64,000 bases of DNA, taken from NCBI GenBank assembly GCA_963850205.1, contig CAWKKJ010000011.1, positions 1 to 64,000 on the forward strand, read 5' to 3'. The translations under genes were made by a program, and so were the position numbers. Every line of letters begins with the position of its first letter. The first letter of the stretch is position 1. The DNA comes from JACVRW01 sp963850205 (lineage in GTDB: Bacteria > Actinomycetota > Thermoleophilia > Solirubrobacterales > Thermoleophilaceae). Shown here piece after piece: positions 18,691 through 28,307 of the stretch. The notes beneath the pieces are model-generated. The model worked only from the letters and a program-made list of their open reading frames with translations. It was not told where the DNA came from and ran no database searches.

Positions 18691-18926
18691 CCGGCGCCAT
18701 CGTCAACGGGGGGGACCTGGTCCAGCTCCTGTGGAGCTCGTTCGCGGCCGGGATCGGAGTGACGGTGGTGTACGGCGTCGCCATCCTGGGCGCGGGGCGC
18801 GCGGTCGATCACAGCCGCAGCGGCCACAGGGCGCGGGCCACGGCCTACGGGGCGCTGGCCGCGATGTCGGTCGTGGCCGTGGTGGCGGCCGTGGTGCTCG
18901 GGATCGCGGCCATGGCGAGAGCCTAA
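18687..18926 (+). CDS. Small two-helix membrane protein coupled to PiT
   Basis: 79 residues starting with an ATGA overlap with the PiT stop. Two hydrophobic helices (LVQLLWSSFAAGIGVTVVYG and ALAAMSVVAVVAAVVLGIAA) flank a basic loop (DHSRSGHRARATAYG). The overlap implies co-translation with the transporter, so it may be an accessory subunit or regulator of PiT. I do not know a named family. Its stop overlaps the stop of the convergent aminotransferase-fold gene by 4 nt. Confidence 0.7.
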   Translation: MTGAIVNGGDLVQLLWSSFAAGIGVTVVYGVAILGAGRAVDHSRSGHRARATAYGALAAMSVVAVVAAVVLGIAAMARA

Positions 18927-20008
18927 GCCGCGCCGGCGAGCGCCACCAGCCGCTCGAGCTCCTCCTCGGAGCTCCAGCCGCCCACCGAGGCACGGACGTA
19001 GGGGGTGCCGGGCAGGAAGCGCAGCACCATGCCCTCGTCGCGGGCGAGCCGCTCGATGAAGGCCTGCGGCTCGGGCAGCTCGAAGGACACCAGGGTCGAG
19101 GGTCCGCGCGGCGCGACCGCGAGGCCGCGCTCGGCGAGCTCCTCGGCCAAGCCGCCGGCGAGGCCGGACGCGCGCTTCTGCACCTCATCGACGCCTGCCG
19201 CCTCCAGCACATCCAGCGAGGCGTGGGCGAACGCGGTGTCGTGCGGCGCCGGCAGGCCGGTGGACAGGCGGCGCGCGTCGGGGTGCAGCGCGGATTCGAG
19301 CGCCCGTCCGGGGTCGGCGAGCACGTGGTAGCCCGGCCAGGGTGCGGGAAGGGCGGCCACGCGGTCGGCGCGCACGTAGAGGTAGCCGATCCCGTTCGGC
19401 CCGCAGAGCCACTTCTGCCCCGAGGCGGCGTAGAAGTCGCAGCCCAGGGCGCGAACGTCGGTGGGCACGGCGCCGAGGCCCTGGGCTCCGTCCAGGAGCA
19501 CCGGCACGCCCGTCGCCGCCAGGGCCGGCGCGTCGACGACCCGGCCGGTGATCCAGGACACATGGGAGCAGGCCACCAGCCGGGTGTCACTCCCCACCTC
19601 GCCGGGCAGATCTTCGAACGGGACCACCCGCACGCGCACGCCGATACGGTCGCGCAGCGAGGCCAGCGGGGCGAGCAGGCCGGGGTGCTCCTCGTCGCTG
19701 GTGAGCACCTCGTCGCCCGAGCCCAGGCCGAGCCCGTTCAGCACCGCGTTCACGCCGTCGGTCGTCGAACCCGTGAGCGCCACCTCGCCGGCGTCGCATC
19801 CGAGCAGGCCGCCCACCCGTGCGCGCAGATCCTCGATCGACTTCAGCAGGGCCTCGAAGAAGGGTCCACCGCCGCGGCCGTTCTCCGCCTGGGTGCGCAG
19901 CGACTCTGCGGCGGCGTCCAGGGCCCGCCGCGGCACCGGGCCGTTGGTGCCGGCGTTGAGGTAGGCGGTGTGCCGCAGCACGGGGAACTCGGCGCGCAGG
20001 CTCTCCAC
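18923..20008 (-). CDS. Aminotransferase class V-fold PLP enzyme (cysteine desulfurase/epimerase-like)
   Basis: 361 residues from a GTG at 20008. The N-terminal FPVLRHTAYLNAGTNGPVPR is the fold-I class V start. PLP contacts are visible: ALTGSTTDGVNAVL, CSHVSWITG (His149), LLDGAQGLG (Asp173) and the Schiff-base Lys199 in ASGQKWLCGP. The missing SufS/IscS active-site Cys loop and the GQKWLCGP motif place it with the isopenicillin-N-epimerase-like/kynureninase-like branch rather than with true cysteine desulfurases. Reaction unknown. It diverges from the MBL hydrolase gene with only 28 nt between starts, so they share a promoter region. Confidence 0.82.
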   Translation of the reverse strand: MESLRAEFPVLRHTAYLNAGTNGPVPRRALDAAAESLRTQAENGRGGGPFFEALLKSIEDLRARVGGLLGCDAGEVALTGSTTDGVNAVLNGLGLGSGDEVLTSDEEHPGLLAPLASLRDRIGVRVRVVPFEDLPGEVGSDTRLVACSHVSWITGRVVDAPALAATGVPVLLDGAQGLGAVPTDVRALGCDFYAASGQKWLCGPNGIGYLYVRADRVAALPAPWPGYHVLADPGRALESALHPDARRLSTGLPAPHDTAFAHASLDVLEAAGVDEVQKRASGLAGGLAEELAERGLAVAPRGPSTLVSFELPEPQAFIERLARDEGMVLRFLPGTPYVRASVGGWSSEEELERLVALAGAA

Positions 20009-20036
20009 GGCGCCGGATACTAGGCTTCGGGCCGCC

Positions 20037-20777
20037 GTGATCCTCGAGCGCTCGATGCAGTCCGACTGGCTGTCGAACGCCTACCTCGTGGGCGACGCCG
20101 AGAACGGAACCGCGGTGGTGATCGATTCCGGCGGCCCCGCCGGCCCGCTGCTGGAGGCGGCCGAGGCGAACGGGCTGTCGGTGCCGCTGCTTCTGCTCAC
20201 CCACCATCATCACGACCACGTGGCCGAGAATCACGTCTGGAAGGAGCGGCACGGGGTCGAGATCGTGGCCCACCCGTTGGAGGCCGAGCGGCTGCTGGAC
20301 GTGGACCGCACGATCGAGCCGGGTGAGCTGATCGAGGTCGGCGACTTGAGGATCGAGCCGCTGCACACGCCCGGGCACACCGACGGGATGCTCAGCTTCG
20401 TGGTCAACGGTTCCGACGTCTTCACCGGCGACACGCTGTTCAAGGGCTCGGTGGGCGGCGTGCGCGCGCCGGGGTCCACGAGCTTCGAGGACCTGCGCAA
20501 CTCGATCATGAACGTGCTGATGGAGCTGCCGCAAGAGACCCGCCTGCACCCGGGCCACACCGATCCGACCACGGTGGAGGCCGAGTGGGAGGACAACGCC
20601 TTCATCCGCCTCTGGCGCGGCCTCGACGAGGAGGGCGGCGAGCGTTGCCGGGTGGGCGAGGACGAGGCGACGCTGGTGCTCTGGGGAGCCGACTACGACG
20701 GCGGGCACAAGGCCTGGGTGCGCTGGGACGACGGCCGGGACGACATCGTGCCCGGCAGCGTCGTCACGCGGGCTTGA
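20037..20777 (+). CDS. MBL-fold metal-dependent hydrolase (glyoxalase II-like)
   Basis: 246 residues from GTG 20037. The complete binuclear zinc set is present: HHHHDH at 56-61, His114 in TPGHTDG, Asp132 in FTGDTLF and His174 in LHPGHTD. This order and spacing match the glyoxalase II/persulfide dioxygenase-like group. The C-terminal 60 residues (RLWRGLDEEGGERCRVGED through DIVPGSVV) are an added beta module seen in some actinobacterial members. It probably hydrolyses a thioester or related small molecule. Its stop overlaps the TTG start of the fumarylacetoacetase-type gene (TTGA), so the two are translated together. Confidence 0.85.
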   Translation: MILERSMQSDWLSNAYLVGDAENGTAVVIDSGGPAGPLLEAAEANGLSVPLLLLTHHHHDHVAENHVWKERHGVEIVAHPLEAERLLDVDRTIEPGELIEVGDLRIEPLHTPGHTDGMLSFVVNGSDVFTGDTLFKGSVGGVRAPGSTSFEDLRNSIMNVLMELPQETRLHPGHTDPTTVEAEWEDNAFIRLWRGLDEEGGERCRVGEDEATLVLWGADYDGGHKAWVRWDDGRDDIVPGSVVTRA

Positions 20778-21829
20778 TCGCCTACGGGGTCCTCGCCGAG
20801 GGCGCCGTGTGCGCCCGGGTGGAGGAAAGGGTGCTCGATCTGAGCGGGCTCGACCCGGTGTTCGCGGCGCCCTCCCTCAACGCGTTCCTGGCCCGCGGCC
20901 CCGAGTTCTGGGCCCAGACGCGCGAGCGGCTGTCCGACGGCCGGGAGGTCTCGGAGCCCCGCCTCGGGCTGCCCGTGGCCGTGGGCGACTTCGTGGATTT
21001 CTTCTCCTCGCTGCACCACGCGGCCAACATGGGCCGGATGCTGCGGCCGCAGGGCGAGCCGCTCACGCCGAACTGGCGCCACCTGCCGATCGCCTACCAC
21101 GGCCGCTCGGGCACGCTGGTCCGAAGCGGCACGCCGGTGCGGCGTCCGTGCGGCCAGCGGCGGCTGGCGGCGGACGAGGCGCCGAGCTTCGGGCCCAGCA
21201 CCCGCCTTGACCTGGAGCTCGAGGCCGGGTTCGTGGTCGGCGTGCCCAGCCGGCGGGGCGAGCCGGTGCCGGTCGAGCGGGCCCTCGAGCATGTGTTCGG
21301 CCTGACGCTGGTCAACGACTGGTCGGCGCGCGACCTCCAGGCCTGGGAGTCCCAACCCCTCGGGCCGTTCCTGTCCAAGTCGTTCGCCACCTCAGTCGGC
21401 CACTGGGTGGTGCCGCTGAGCGAGCTGGCCTCACGGCGGGTGCCCGCCCCGGCGCAGGAGCCCGAGCCGCTTCCCTACCTGCGGGAGGAGCCCTGGGCCT
21501 ACGACCTCCCGCTGGAGATCGAGCTCAACGGCGCGGTGGTGGCCAACAGCAACACGCGGCATCTCTACTGGTCGGTCGCCCAGCAGGTGGCCCACCTGAC
21601 GGTCAACGGCGCGAGCCTGCGCACGGGCGACCTGCTGGCCACCGGCACGATCTCGGGACCGCAGCGAGCGGAGCGAGGTTGCCTGATGGAGCTCTCGTGG
21701 AACGGCACGGAGCCACTGGCGCTGCCGGGCGGGGCGACGCGCACCTTTCTGGAGGACGGGGACGAGGTGGTGCTGCGGAGCGAGGGGCTGGGGGAGGTGC
21801 GGGGAAGGGTCGAGCCGGCCCGCTGCTAG
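20774..21829 (+). CDS. Fumarylacetoacetase-type hydrolase
   Basis: 351 residues from a TTG that overlaps the preceding stop. The fumarylacetoacetase signatures are strong: FFSSLHHAANMGRMLRPQGE, WRHLPIAYHGRSGTLV (catalytic His and Asp region), FGPSTRLDLELEAGFVVG with metal-binding Glu residues, and LVNDWSARDLQAWESQPLGP. These are typical of true FahA (4-fumarylacetoacetate to fumarate and acetoacetate in tyrosine breakdown) rather than of the shorter MhpD-like FAH proteins. It is about 60 residues shorter than most FahA at the N-terminus: the SH3-like leader begins mid-way (IAYGVLAEGAVCARV). No homogentisate dioxygenase or other tyrosine-pathway gene lies in the window. Function is likely FahA, but the short start leaves doubt. 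Confidence 0.85.
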   Translation: MIAYGVLAEGAVCARVEERVLDLSGLDPVFAAPSLNAFLARGPEFWAQTRERLSDGREVSEPRLGLPVAVGDFVDFFSSLHHAANMGRMLRPQGEPLTPNWRHLPIAYHGRSGTLVRSGTPVRRPCGQRRLAADEAPSFGPSTRLDLELEAGFVVGVPSRRGEPVPVERALEHVFGLTLVNDWSARDLQAWESQPLGPFLSKSFATSVGHWVVPLSELASRRVPAPAQEPEPLPYLREEPWAYDLPLEIELNGAVVANSNTRHLYWSVAQQVAHLTVNGASLRTGDLLATGTISGPQRAERGCLMELSWNGTEPLALPGGATRTFLEDGDEVVLRSEGLGEVRGRVEPARC

Positions 21830-21898
21830 CCGGCCGGCCCGCACGATCGCTTGCGGTCCCGCTCGTCCGGCCTGCCGTGCGGATAGGATCGCAGCGCG

Positions 21899-24102
21899 AT
21901 GCGGAGGATCTCGGCGCTTGTCACGGTTCTGGTCACGATGCTGGCCGTCCTGCCCTCGGGCGCCACGGCCCAGGGCGGCGGCACCGGGTACCGGGTCACG
22001 ATCGCGGCGCGGGAGTGCCCGAGCTACACCGACATCACCGCCAACCGGGCTCGCAACGACATCCAGGAGAGCCTCGAGGACCTGGGCCCGGACACGACCT
22101 ACAGCGCCGGTCAGCCGATTGACCCGGCGAAGGAGGCCGCGGACCAGCCGAACTGCACCCCGTTGAGCGACTGGCGCTTCACCCTCGGCCAGGGCTACAG
22201 GAGCCGTGCCGTCTCGGGTCCGTGGGGCTCGCTCTCGATCGTCACGGATCCCTACGGCACCGACATCGTCACCCTGCCCCAGACGCCGCTCCTCGATCCC
22301 GCCGGGAGCCCGACCGGGCAGTCGATCGCCGGCGCGGTGACCATCGAGCTGACTCAGGCACAGCTCGAGCGCGGCGGCAAGAGCGAACTCGCTGTGGCTC
22401 CAGGGCGGCACCACCTCGGACCCGATCCTGAACCTGGTCTACCCCGACCAGTACGGCTTCGGCGCGCTGCGCTGCGCGATCGACAACCTCAACGGCGACA
22501 ACGTCGAGTGGATCTCCTACCCCGCCGGCGCCAATCACGTGTTCTGTTACGCGTACTACGTGACCCCGCCGCCCACCAGCGGAAGGATCGCCATTCGCAA
22601 GACGGTCAAGGGGGGCGCGTCCCAGGTCTTCAGCTTCGACGGCAACCTCAGCTTCAACGCCGATGGCCGCTTCGACATCACCCTGAACAACCAGGAGTCC
22701 GCCGCCGCGCCCGTCTTCTACCGGGCCGCGGGACAGACCTGGACGGCGCGCGAGCTGGTGCCCGACGGCTGGACTCTGACCGACCTCTCCTGCACGCAGA
22801 CGGGGGCCAGCAGCGTGGTGGAGGACGTCCCGGCGGCCGAGGTGAGCATCACTTTGGCGGCCAGAGACAACGTCGTGTGCACCTTCACCAACGCGGTGCG
22901 CCCACCCGAGGGCGAGCTGTTCATCGAGAAGATCACGCGCGGCTCCACCGGGCTCTTCAACTTCGAGATCTTCCCCCGTGGAGGCGGCCAATCGCGCGAC
23001 GCTCGTGCCCGCACGCAGGAGCCGAACGTAGCCGTCTCGGCCGAGCCCAGCCCGCTGACGCTCGGCCCGGGCCGCTACCGGATCCGCGAGCGACTCCCGA
23101 GAAGCAGGGCCGGCGATTGGCGCCTCAACCGGGTGTTCTGCAACGGGAACCCGGTCCCGGTCCGTCGCCCGCCGGGGCGGAGGGTGAGCAGCGTAGGCGT
23201 GACGATCGAGCCCGACAAGGGCGCGACGTGCACCTTCATCAACAGGTTCACCCCCGCGGGGGCAATCGTCATCGACAAGGCCACCGTGGGCGGCACCGGC
23301 ACGGCCGGGTTCACGATCTCCCCCGTCGGCGACCCAGACACCACCTACAGCCAGTCGGTGACCACACGGGAGCCCGGCGAGCCCACACGGGCACGAGGCG
23401 ACCGGACCAACCGGCTGCCGCTGGGGAGGTACGTGATCCAGGAGCAGGCCCTCGCCCCCGAGGACAACCGGAGCTGGACCCTCACCGAGGTGCTCTGCGA
23501 CAACACGGTCGTTCCTTCGGAGGAGGGGCGCGTGGTGGTCCGCCTGACGCGCCGGGACCCAAGAGTGCGGTGCCTGTTCGTGAACACGCTGAATACAGGG
23601 CCCCTCCCTCCGCTCCCGCCCCAGCCCCCGCTCCCTCCGCAACCGCCTCAGCCCGGCGGACCCGACATCGTCGTCACCAAGAGGGCCGACCGGCCCGTGG
23701 TTGATGTCGGCGAGAAGCTCACCTACACGGTGAGGGTGGAGAATCGTGGTGACACCACCGCCCGTGACGCCGTGGGCGTCGACCAGCCCGGTCTGGGCGA
23801 GCGCGCGGTGGCCATACGCGCCATCCGGGGACCTGAATGTCGGCCGCGCCGGATCACGCGACGGCTCTACATCTGTCGGCTGGGCAACCTCGCCCCCGGT
23901 GAGGTCGAGGTGTACGAGATCGACATGATCGTCACCCGCTCCTCGGGTCGGCGGGTAAACAATGTCGCCGCCGTAGGTTCGGCGACAGCTGAGCGCAACA
24001 TCAGGAACAACATCGACTCCGCCAGGGCCCGCACCAGGCGGCCCGGGATGCCCGCCCGCCGTCGCGGCCCGGTCGCCGGTCACCGCGCGCGCAGCCTGCT
24101 GA
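21899..24102 (+). pseudogene. Secreted surface protein with prealbumin-like repeats and a DUF11 domain, frameshifted
   Basis: ATG 21899 opens a signal peptide (MRRISALVTVLVTMLAVLPS). The coding sense follows this frame to about 22385, then moves to another frame (NSLWLQGGTTSDPILNLVYP) and stays there to about 24015. Three repeated beta modules each end in a CTF-N/INR motif (VVCTFTN, ATCTFIN, VRCLFVN), as in the prealbumin-like or SpaA-like surface folds; then a Pro-rich linker (23603-23656) and a DUF11-type domain (DIVVTKRADRPVVDVGEKLT, VRVENRGDTTARD). The likely end, in a third frame, is a Pro/Ala tail stopping at 24100-24102. Two frameshifts make it a pseudogene unless the sequence is wrong. 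No LPXTG or clear anchor is seen; it was probably secreted or wall-associated. Confidence 0.7.
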
Positions 24103-24125
24103 CGCATCGTCGGTCGGGGAACGGC

Positions 24126-24329
24126 TCACCCGAGCTGCGGTCCCGACAGCTCGGCCCGCAGCGACGCGATCTCCGTCACCGCCGCGCCCACGTAGGCGCT
24201 GCGGGTGGCGGCGATCTCCTGGACCAGGTCGGCCATGTACGCCGCGTTGTCGCCCAGCCCCTCGATCGAGGCCAGCGCACGCTCGGACTCGAGCTCCTGC
24301 AGGCGGATACGTGTCTCGGTGGCGACCAT
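24126..24329 (-). CDS. Small coiled helical protein
   Basis: 67 residues from ATG 24329, with a GAGG a few bases upstream. Composition is helical and acidic: TRIRLQELESERALASIEGL, then AAYMADLVQEIAATRSAYVG and a C-terminal AVTEIASLRAELSGPQLG. The block EIAATRSAYVGAAVTEIA is familiar to me from actinobacterial orphan proteins; function unknown. It is antisense to the decayed end of the surface-protein gene and is the better reading of this stretch. Confidence 0.6.
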   Translation of the reverse strand: MVATETRIRLQELESERALASIEGLGDNAAYMADLVQEIAATRSAYVGAAVTEIASLRAELSGPQLG

Positions 24330-24485
24330 AGGGCCTCATGGCAAGAGACCTCGAACCCGGCGCCGGTATTCCCGCACTCAGCCTGGCGTGGGGAGCTCAA
24401 CCGGCGACGCGGAACCGGAGGCCGGTGGACCCGGGTCGCTGAGCGATCGGCTCGAGGGCGGGTGCGTCGGCCGTACCCTGCCGCC

Positions 24486-24689
24486 ATGGAGTCCGCCCTG
24501 CTCTCCTGGCACGCCACCGCCCGCCGCGACCTGCGCCCCCAGACTCAGGTCGCGCGCTGGGAGGCGTGGATGGCTCCCTGGCCGACCGTCGAGGCGCTTG
24601 CCGAGGCGCCGCGGGCCGACGTGATCCGCGCCTCGACCGGTCGGGCTTCGCGGCCGAGCGGGCGGCAGATCAAGCAGGACCGGCGCTAG
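24486..24689 (+). pseudogene. MutY-type adenine glycosylase, N-terminal remnant
   Basis: From ATG 24486 the frame gives LLSWHATARRDLR, then QTQVARWEAWMAPWPTVEAL and AEAPRADVIRA. These are the ends of the MutY/HhH-GPD N-terminal region, where LPWR, a DP-W block and VSE-MLQQTQV normally stand between them. About 25 residues are missing inside, and after DVIRA the frame diverges and stops. The helix-hairpin-helix, catalytic Asp and Fe-S cluster are gone. It is a dead fragment, with its 3' end overlapping the propeller gene on the other strand. Confidence 0.65.
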
Positions 24690-26144
24690 CGCCGGATGCG
24701 CTCGCAGCCGCGGAGGCGGTCGCGCTTGTCCGCCCTGACCCGATCGCGGCCCCGGCCGCAGCGGACGACGTCCCGGCCGCCTCCGCGAGCGACGATCGTG
24801 TCCCTCCCCGGGCCGCCATGGAGCCTGTCTCGGCCACCGCCGCCGAACAGCCTGTCTCGGCCCCGGCCGCCGACGACGCGATCGGCGCCGGCTCTGGCGG
24901 CCGCGGCCACGCTCGTGCGGGCGCTGCAGCGGTCGCCGGACAGGGAATCGTTGCCCTGGAGCCCTCGAATCACGTCCGAGCCGCCCAGGCCGCAGATCAC
25001 GTTTCTTCGGGCCGTCCCGGTCAGCACGTCCGCGCCGGCGGTCGGAATCGCGGGGCTCACCACCAACCCGGAAGGAAAAGTGCCCGCGGGAACGGTTGGC
25101 GGGTCCTTCAAGGGGGAGAGCGTTCCCTCCGCCCCCACAACGAACTTCGCGACCGAGCCGGCCGTTCGGGTATTCACATTGCTCGCCACCCAGACCGTGC
25201 GGCCGTCCTGGCTAACCGCCATGCCCTCCAGGGCAGCTGCGGCCGCTACGGACGGCGGATTCTTGCGTGAGAGGACGCCGTCCGCGTCCGCGTCGTACTG
25301 TGCGACGGGGCCGCTGGCGAGCGCTACATACACCGACCGCGAGTCTGGACTCACCGCTAGCCCGCCGGCGTAGAAGCCCAGGTCGAGGGTGGGCGGGCTC
25401 TTCGGCGCCAGCGCCCCGCCGGGTCCCACGTCGTACTGCAGCAACAGGGCGTTGCCGAAGGCGTTGGAGACCGCGACGTAGACCGACCTGCCGTCGGGAC
25501 TCGTCGCCAACCCGTCCGCGAAGAACTCAGGATTGGACGCGGGGAACGAAAGGCTCGCCGGGTTCTTGGGGGAGAGCCCGCCGCCCGCGCCGACCTCGTA
25601 CTGGTAGAGCGAGTTGCCGGCCACGTAGGCCGACTGCCCGTCGGGTGCTACGCCGATCGCCGAGGCGGACGGACGGCCCGGCACGATCGCGGTCGACTTG
25701 GGTGACAGAAGGCCGCCCGAGCCGACGTCGAACTGCGCCACCGCGCCGCTGGCGGCAAGATTGACCGCCGCGTAGAGGGAGTCACCGTCAGGGGTCACGG
25801 CCAGGCCGGCTTCCTCGATTCCGGAGAGTCCGAGCGGCACAGTCGAAGGAGTTTTCGGGCTGAGTCGCCCGTTGATGCTCACGTCGTACTGCACACCTGT
25901 CCATCGACGTTCGCCACGTAGACCGATCTCCCGTCCGGGGTGACCGCGACCCCGTCTGGCCCGTCGGGCGCGGACGCGGTGCCAAGGCTCGTGAGACTCC
26001 CGTCAGGTCCCACCGCTGAACATCGACACCGAGTCGCCGACCCCGTTGGTGACGTAGACGAAGGGAGCGGCCTGGGCGACCCCTGCCGTCGCGAGCACGA
26101 GGAGTGCGATGGACACCGCAGTGACAGAGAGCGCGCGCAGCATG
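24686..26144 (-). pseudogene. Secreted beta-propeller (lactonase-like) protein with RTX-type tail, frameshifted
   Basis: A perfect ggaggt lies 7 nt before ATG 26144, which opens a signal peptide (LSVTAVSIALLVLATAGVAQA) and the first propeller strand (PFVYVTNGVGDSVSMFS). Two shifts follow, near 26018 and 25895; between them another frame gives GVAVTPDGRSVYVANVDG. From 25894 the main frame runs 402 residues: six or more blades with the repeated VTPDGxSVYVA / FDVGxGGxLSPK pattern, then a C-terminal set of GGxGxD nonapeptides (GGRGRDRLFGGGGRDRLHG), the calcium-binding hemolysin type. It would have been exported and Ca-dependent. Function unknown; propellers of this style are lactonases or structural. 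Either two frameshifts killed it or the sequence has errors. Confidence 0.72.
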
Positions 26145-26242
26145 AGCAATACCTCCTCCGCAGAAGACCCGATCGGTCGACCTCGACCTATCGCCCCCGT
26201 CCCACGGGTGGCAAAGCCGGGCGGTACCGTTGCCCGGAACCC

Positions 26243-28180
26243 ATGACCGTCTACCTCCCCGACGGCTCTCCCCTGGAGCTTCCCGACCGGGCCACCGGCG
26301 CGGACGCCGCCGGCGCCATCGGCGCCGGACTGGCCCGCGCCGCCCTGGGCATCCGGGTGAGCCTCGACGGCGGCGACCCCGAGCTGCGCGACCTGAGCGC
26401 TCCCTTGCCCGACGGGGCCAGGATCGAGATCGTGACCGGCCGCGACACGCCCGACGCGCTCTGGCTGATCCGCCACGACGCCGCCCACGTGCTGGCCACC
26501 GCGGTCCTGGAGCTCTATCCGGGGGTCAAGATCTCCATCGGCCCGCCGATCGAGGACGGCTTCTACTACGACTTCGAGTTCCCCGAGGGCATGAAGCTGA
26601 CCGAGGACGACTTCGAGCGTGTCGAGGCAAAGATGCGCGAGCACATCGCCGCCGACGAGAGCTTCGAGCGCAGCGAGCTGCCCGTGGCCGAGGCGATCGA
26701 GCGCTTTCGCGCCGAGGGCCAGGACTACAAGGTCGAGCTGATCGAGGATCTCGCCGCCGGCGGCGAAGGCGTGGAGACCGTCTCGCTGTACCGCAACGGG
26801 CCCTTCACCGACCTGTGCCGCGGCCCGCACGGCCCGGGCACCAAGCGCATCAAGGCGTTCAAGCTCACCAGCGTGGCCGGCGCCTACTGGCGCGGCGACT
26901 CGAGCCGGCAGATGCTCACGCGCGTGTACGGGACCGCCTTCCTGTCCAAGGAGGAGCTCGAGGAGCACGTCGCCCGGCTGGAGCAGGCCCGCGAGCGCGA
27001 CCACCGCAAGCTGGGCCGTGAGCTCTCGCTGTTCATGCTCTCCGACCTGGCGCCCGGCATGCCCTTCTGGCTGCCGAACGGCACCCACATCTGGAACGAG
27101 CTCACCCGGCTGTGGCGGGCCGCCAACACCGAGCGGGGCTACACCGAGGTGCGCACGCCGATCCTCTACGACGTCGAGCTCTGGAAGCAGTCAGGCCACT
27201 GGCACGTGTACCGCGAGCACATGTACTTCACCGACGTGGAGGACCGGCCCATGGGCCTCAAGCCCATGAACTGCCCGGCCCACTGCCAGATCTACAAGCA
27301 CGACCTGCGCTCCTACCGCGACCTCCCGATCCGGCTGTGTGAGCAGGGCCTGGTCCACCGCCACGAGCCCAGCGGCACGCTCCACGGCCTGCTGAGGGTG
27401 CGCCAGATCACCCAGGACGACGCGCACGTGTTCTGCACCGAGGACCAGATCACCGACGAGGTCAAGCGCTGCCTGGACTTCGGCTTCTTCATCTACGAGC
27501 AGTTCGGGCTGGAGCCCCGGCTGGAGCTCTCCACCCGGCCCGAGAAGCGGGTGGGCAGCGACGAGATGTGGGACAAGGCCGAAGCGGCGCTGACCGACAC
27601 GCTCGAGCTGCATGGCCTCGAGTACGACCTCAACGAGGGGGACGGCGCCTTCTACGGCCCCAAGATCGACGCCCACATCACCGACGCCCTCGGCCGCTCG
27701 TGGCAGCTGGGCACCGTCCAGCTCGACTACTACATGCCCGAGCAGTTCGAGCTGGCCTACACCGGCGCCGACAACGCCGAGCACCGGCCCGTGATGATCC
27801 ACCGCGCCTCGATGGGCTCGTTCGAGCGCTTCATCGGCATCCTGATCGAGCACTACGGCGGCGAGTTCCCGCTCTGGCTGGCCCCGGTGCAGGCGGCGGT
27901 GCTGCCCATCGCCGACCGCCATGCCGCCTACGCCCGCCGGGTGGGGGAGCGGCTGAGTGCGGAGGGCCTGAGGGTCGAGGTCGACGAGCGCTCCGAGTCG
28001 GTGGGCAAGAAGATCCGCGAGGCGGAGGTACTGAAGGTTCCCTACATGCTGGTGGTGGGCGACGCCGAACAGGAGAGCGAGCGGGTGGCGGTGCGCCGCC
28101 ACCGCGAGGGCGACCAGGGCGCGGTCGCCGTCGGGGATTTCGCCGCCCGGGCGCTCGAGGAAATCCTGCAACGCTCCTGA
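26243..28180 (+). CDS. thrS: Threonyl-tRNA synthetase
   Basis: 645 residues from ATG 26243. Domain order is normal: a ubiquitin-like TGS domain (MTVYLPDGSPLELP), the SAD editing domain with HxxxH (His78, His82 in RHDAAHVLA) and GPPIEDGFYYDF, then the class II core with LKPMNCPAHCQIY, RDLPIRLCEQGLVHRHEPSG (motif 2) and HRASMGSFERFIGILIEHY (motif 3), and the anticodon-binding domain (LPIADRHAAYA). It charges tRNA-Thr and clears Ser-tRNA-Thr. It heads the classic thrS-infC-rpmI-rplT-(rRNA methylase)-pheS-pheT order. I saw no T-box in the 98 bases upstream. Confidence 0.97.
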   Translation: MTVYLPDGSPLELPDRATGADAAGAIGAGLARAALGIRVSLDGGDPELRDLSAPLPDGARIEIVTGRDTPDALWLIRHDAAHVLATAVLELYPGVKISIGPPIEDGFYYDFEFPEGMKLTEDDFERVEAKMREHIAADESFERSELPVAEAIERFRAEGQDYKVELIEDLAAGGEGVETVSLYRNGPFTDLCRGPHGPGTKRIKAFKLTSVAGAYWRGDSSRQMLTRVYGTAFLSKEELEEHVARLEQARERDHRKLGRELSLFMLSDLAPGMPFWLPNGTHIWNELTRLWRAANTERGYTEVRTPILYDVELWKQSGHWHVYREHMYFTDVEDRPMGLKPMNCPAHCQIYKHDLRSYRDLPIRLCEQGLVHRHEPSGTLHGLLRVRQITQDDAHVFCTEDQITDEVKRCLDFGFFIYEQFGLEPRLELSTRPEKRVGSDEMWDKAEAALTDTLELHGLEYDLNEGDGAFYGPKIDAHITDALGRSWQLGTVQLDYYMPEQFELAYTGADNAEHRPVMIHRASMGSFERFIGILIEHYGGEFPLWLAPVQAAVLPIADRHAAYARRVGERLSAEGLRVEVDERSESVGKKIREAEVLKVPYMLVVGDAEQESERVAVRRHREGDQGAVAVGDFAARALEEILQRS

Positions 28181-28195
28181 ACGCGCCGCTATACT
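28167..28195 (+). promoter_or_regulatory. Possible promoter upstream of infC
   Basis: tatact at 28190-28195 is a good -10 candidate, with tgcaac at 28167-28172 as a weak -35 at 17-nt spacing. It lies at the end of thrS and would give an infC leader of about 105 nt, the place where L20 commonly autoregulates this operon in other bacteria. No L20-binding fold was identified by eye. Confidence 0.3.
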
Positions 28196-28307
28196 CGCCC
28201 TCGAATGCAGGGCACCCCCATCGCGCAACCAAGAGGCCTCTGACGCGCCCGTGCCCCTTCCCGACTCGCGACGTGCCGCTTTTGACGTCCAGCCGTAGCC
28301 CGCACTA

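Noticed and set aside
18923..20008. Aminotransferase-fold gene considered as SufS/IscS
   Set aside because: The desulfurase active-site Cys loop is missing and no Fe-S assembly genes lie nearby.
21899..24102. Surface-protein gene considered as programmed frameshifting
   Set aside because: No slippery heptamer or downstream pseudoknot was apparent at 22385, and a second shift occurs near the end; decay or error is simpler.
24700..25764. Plus-strand frames over the propeller gene
   Set aside because: Low-complexity Arg/Pro/Ala shadows of the repeated minus-strand blades.
26145..26242. T-box or other riboswitch before thrS
   Set aside because: The 98-base gap lacks a T-box sequence (no AGGGTGGNACCGCG-like stretch) and is too short.
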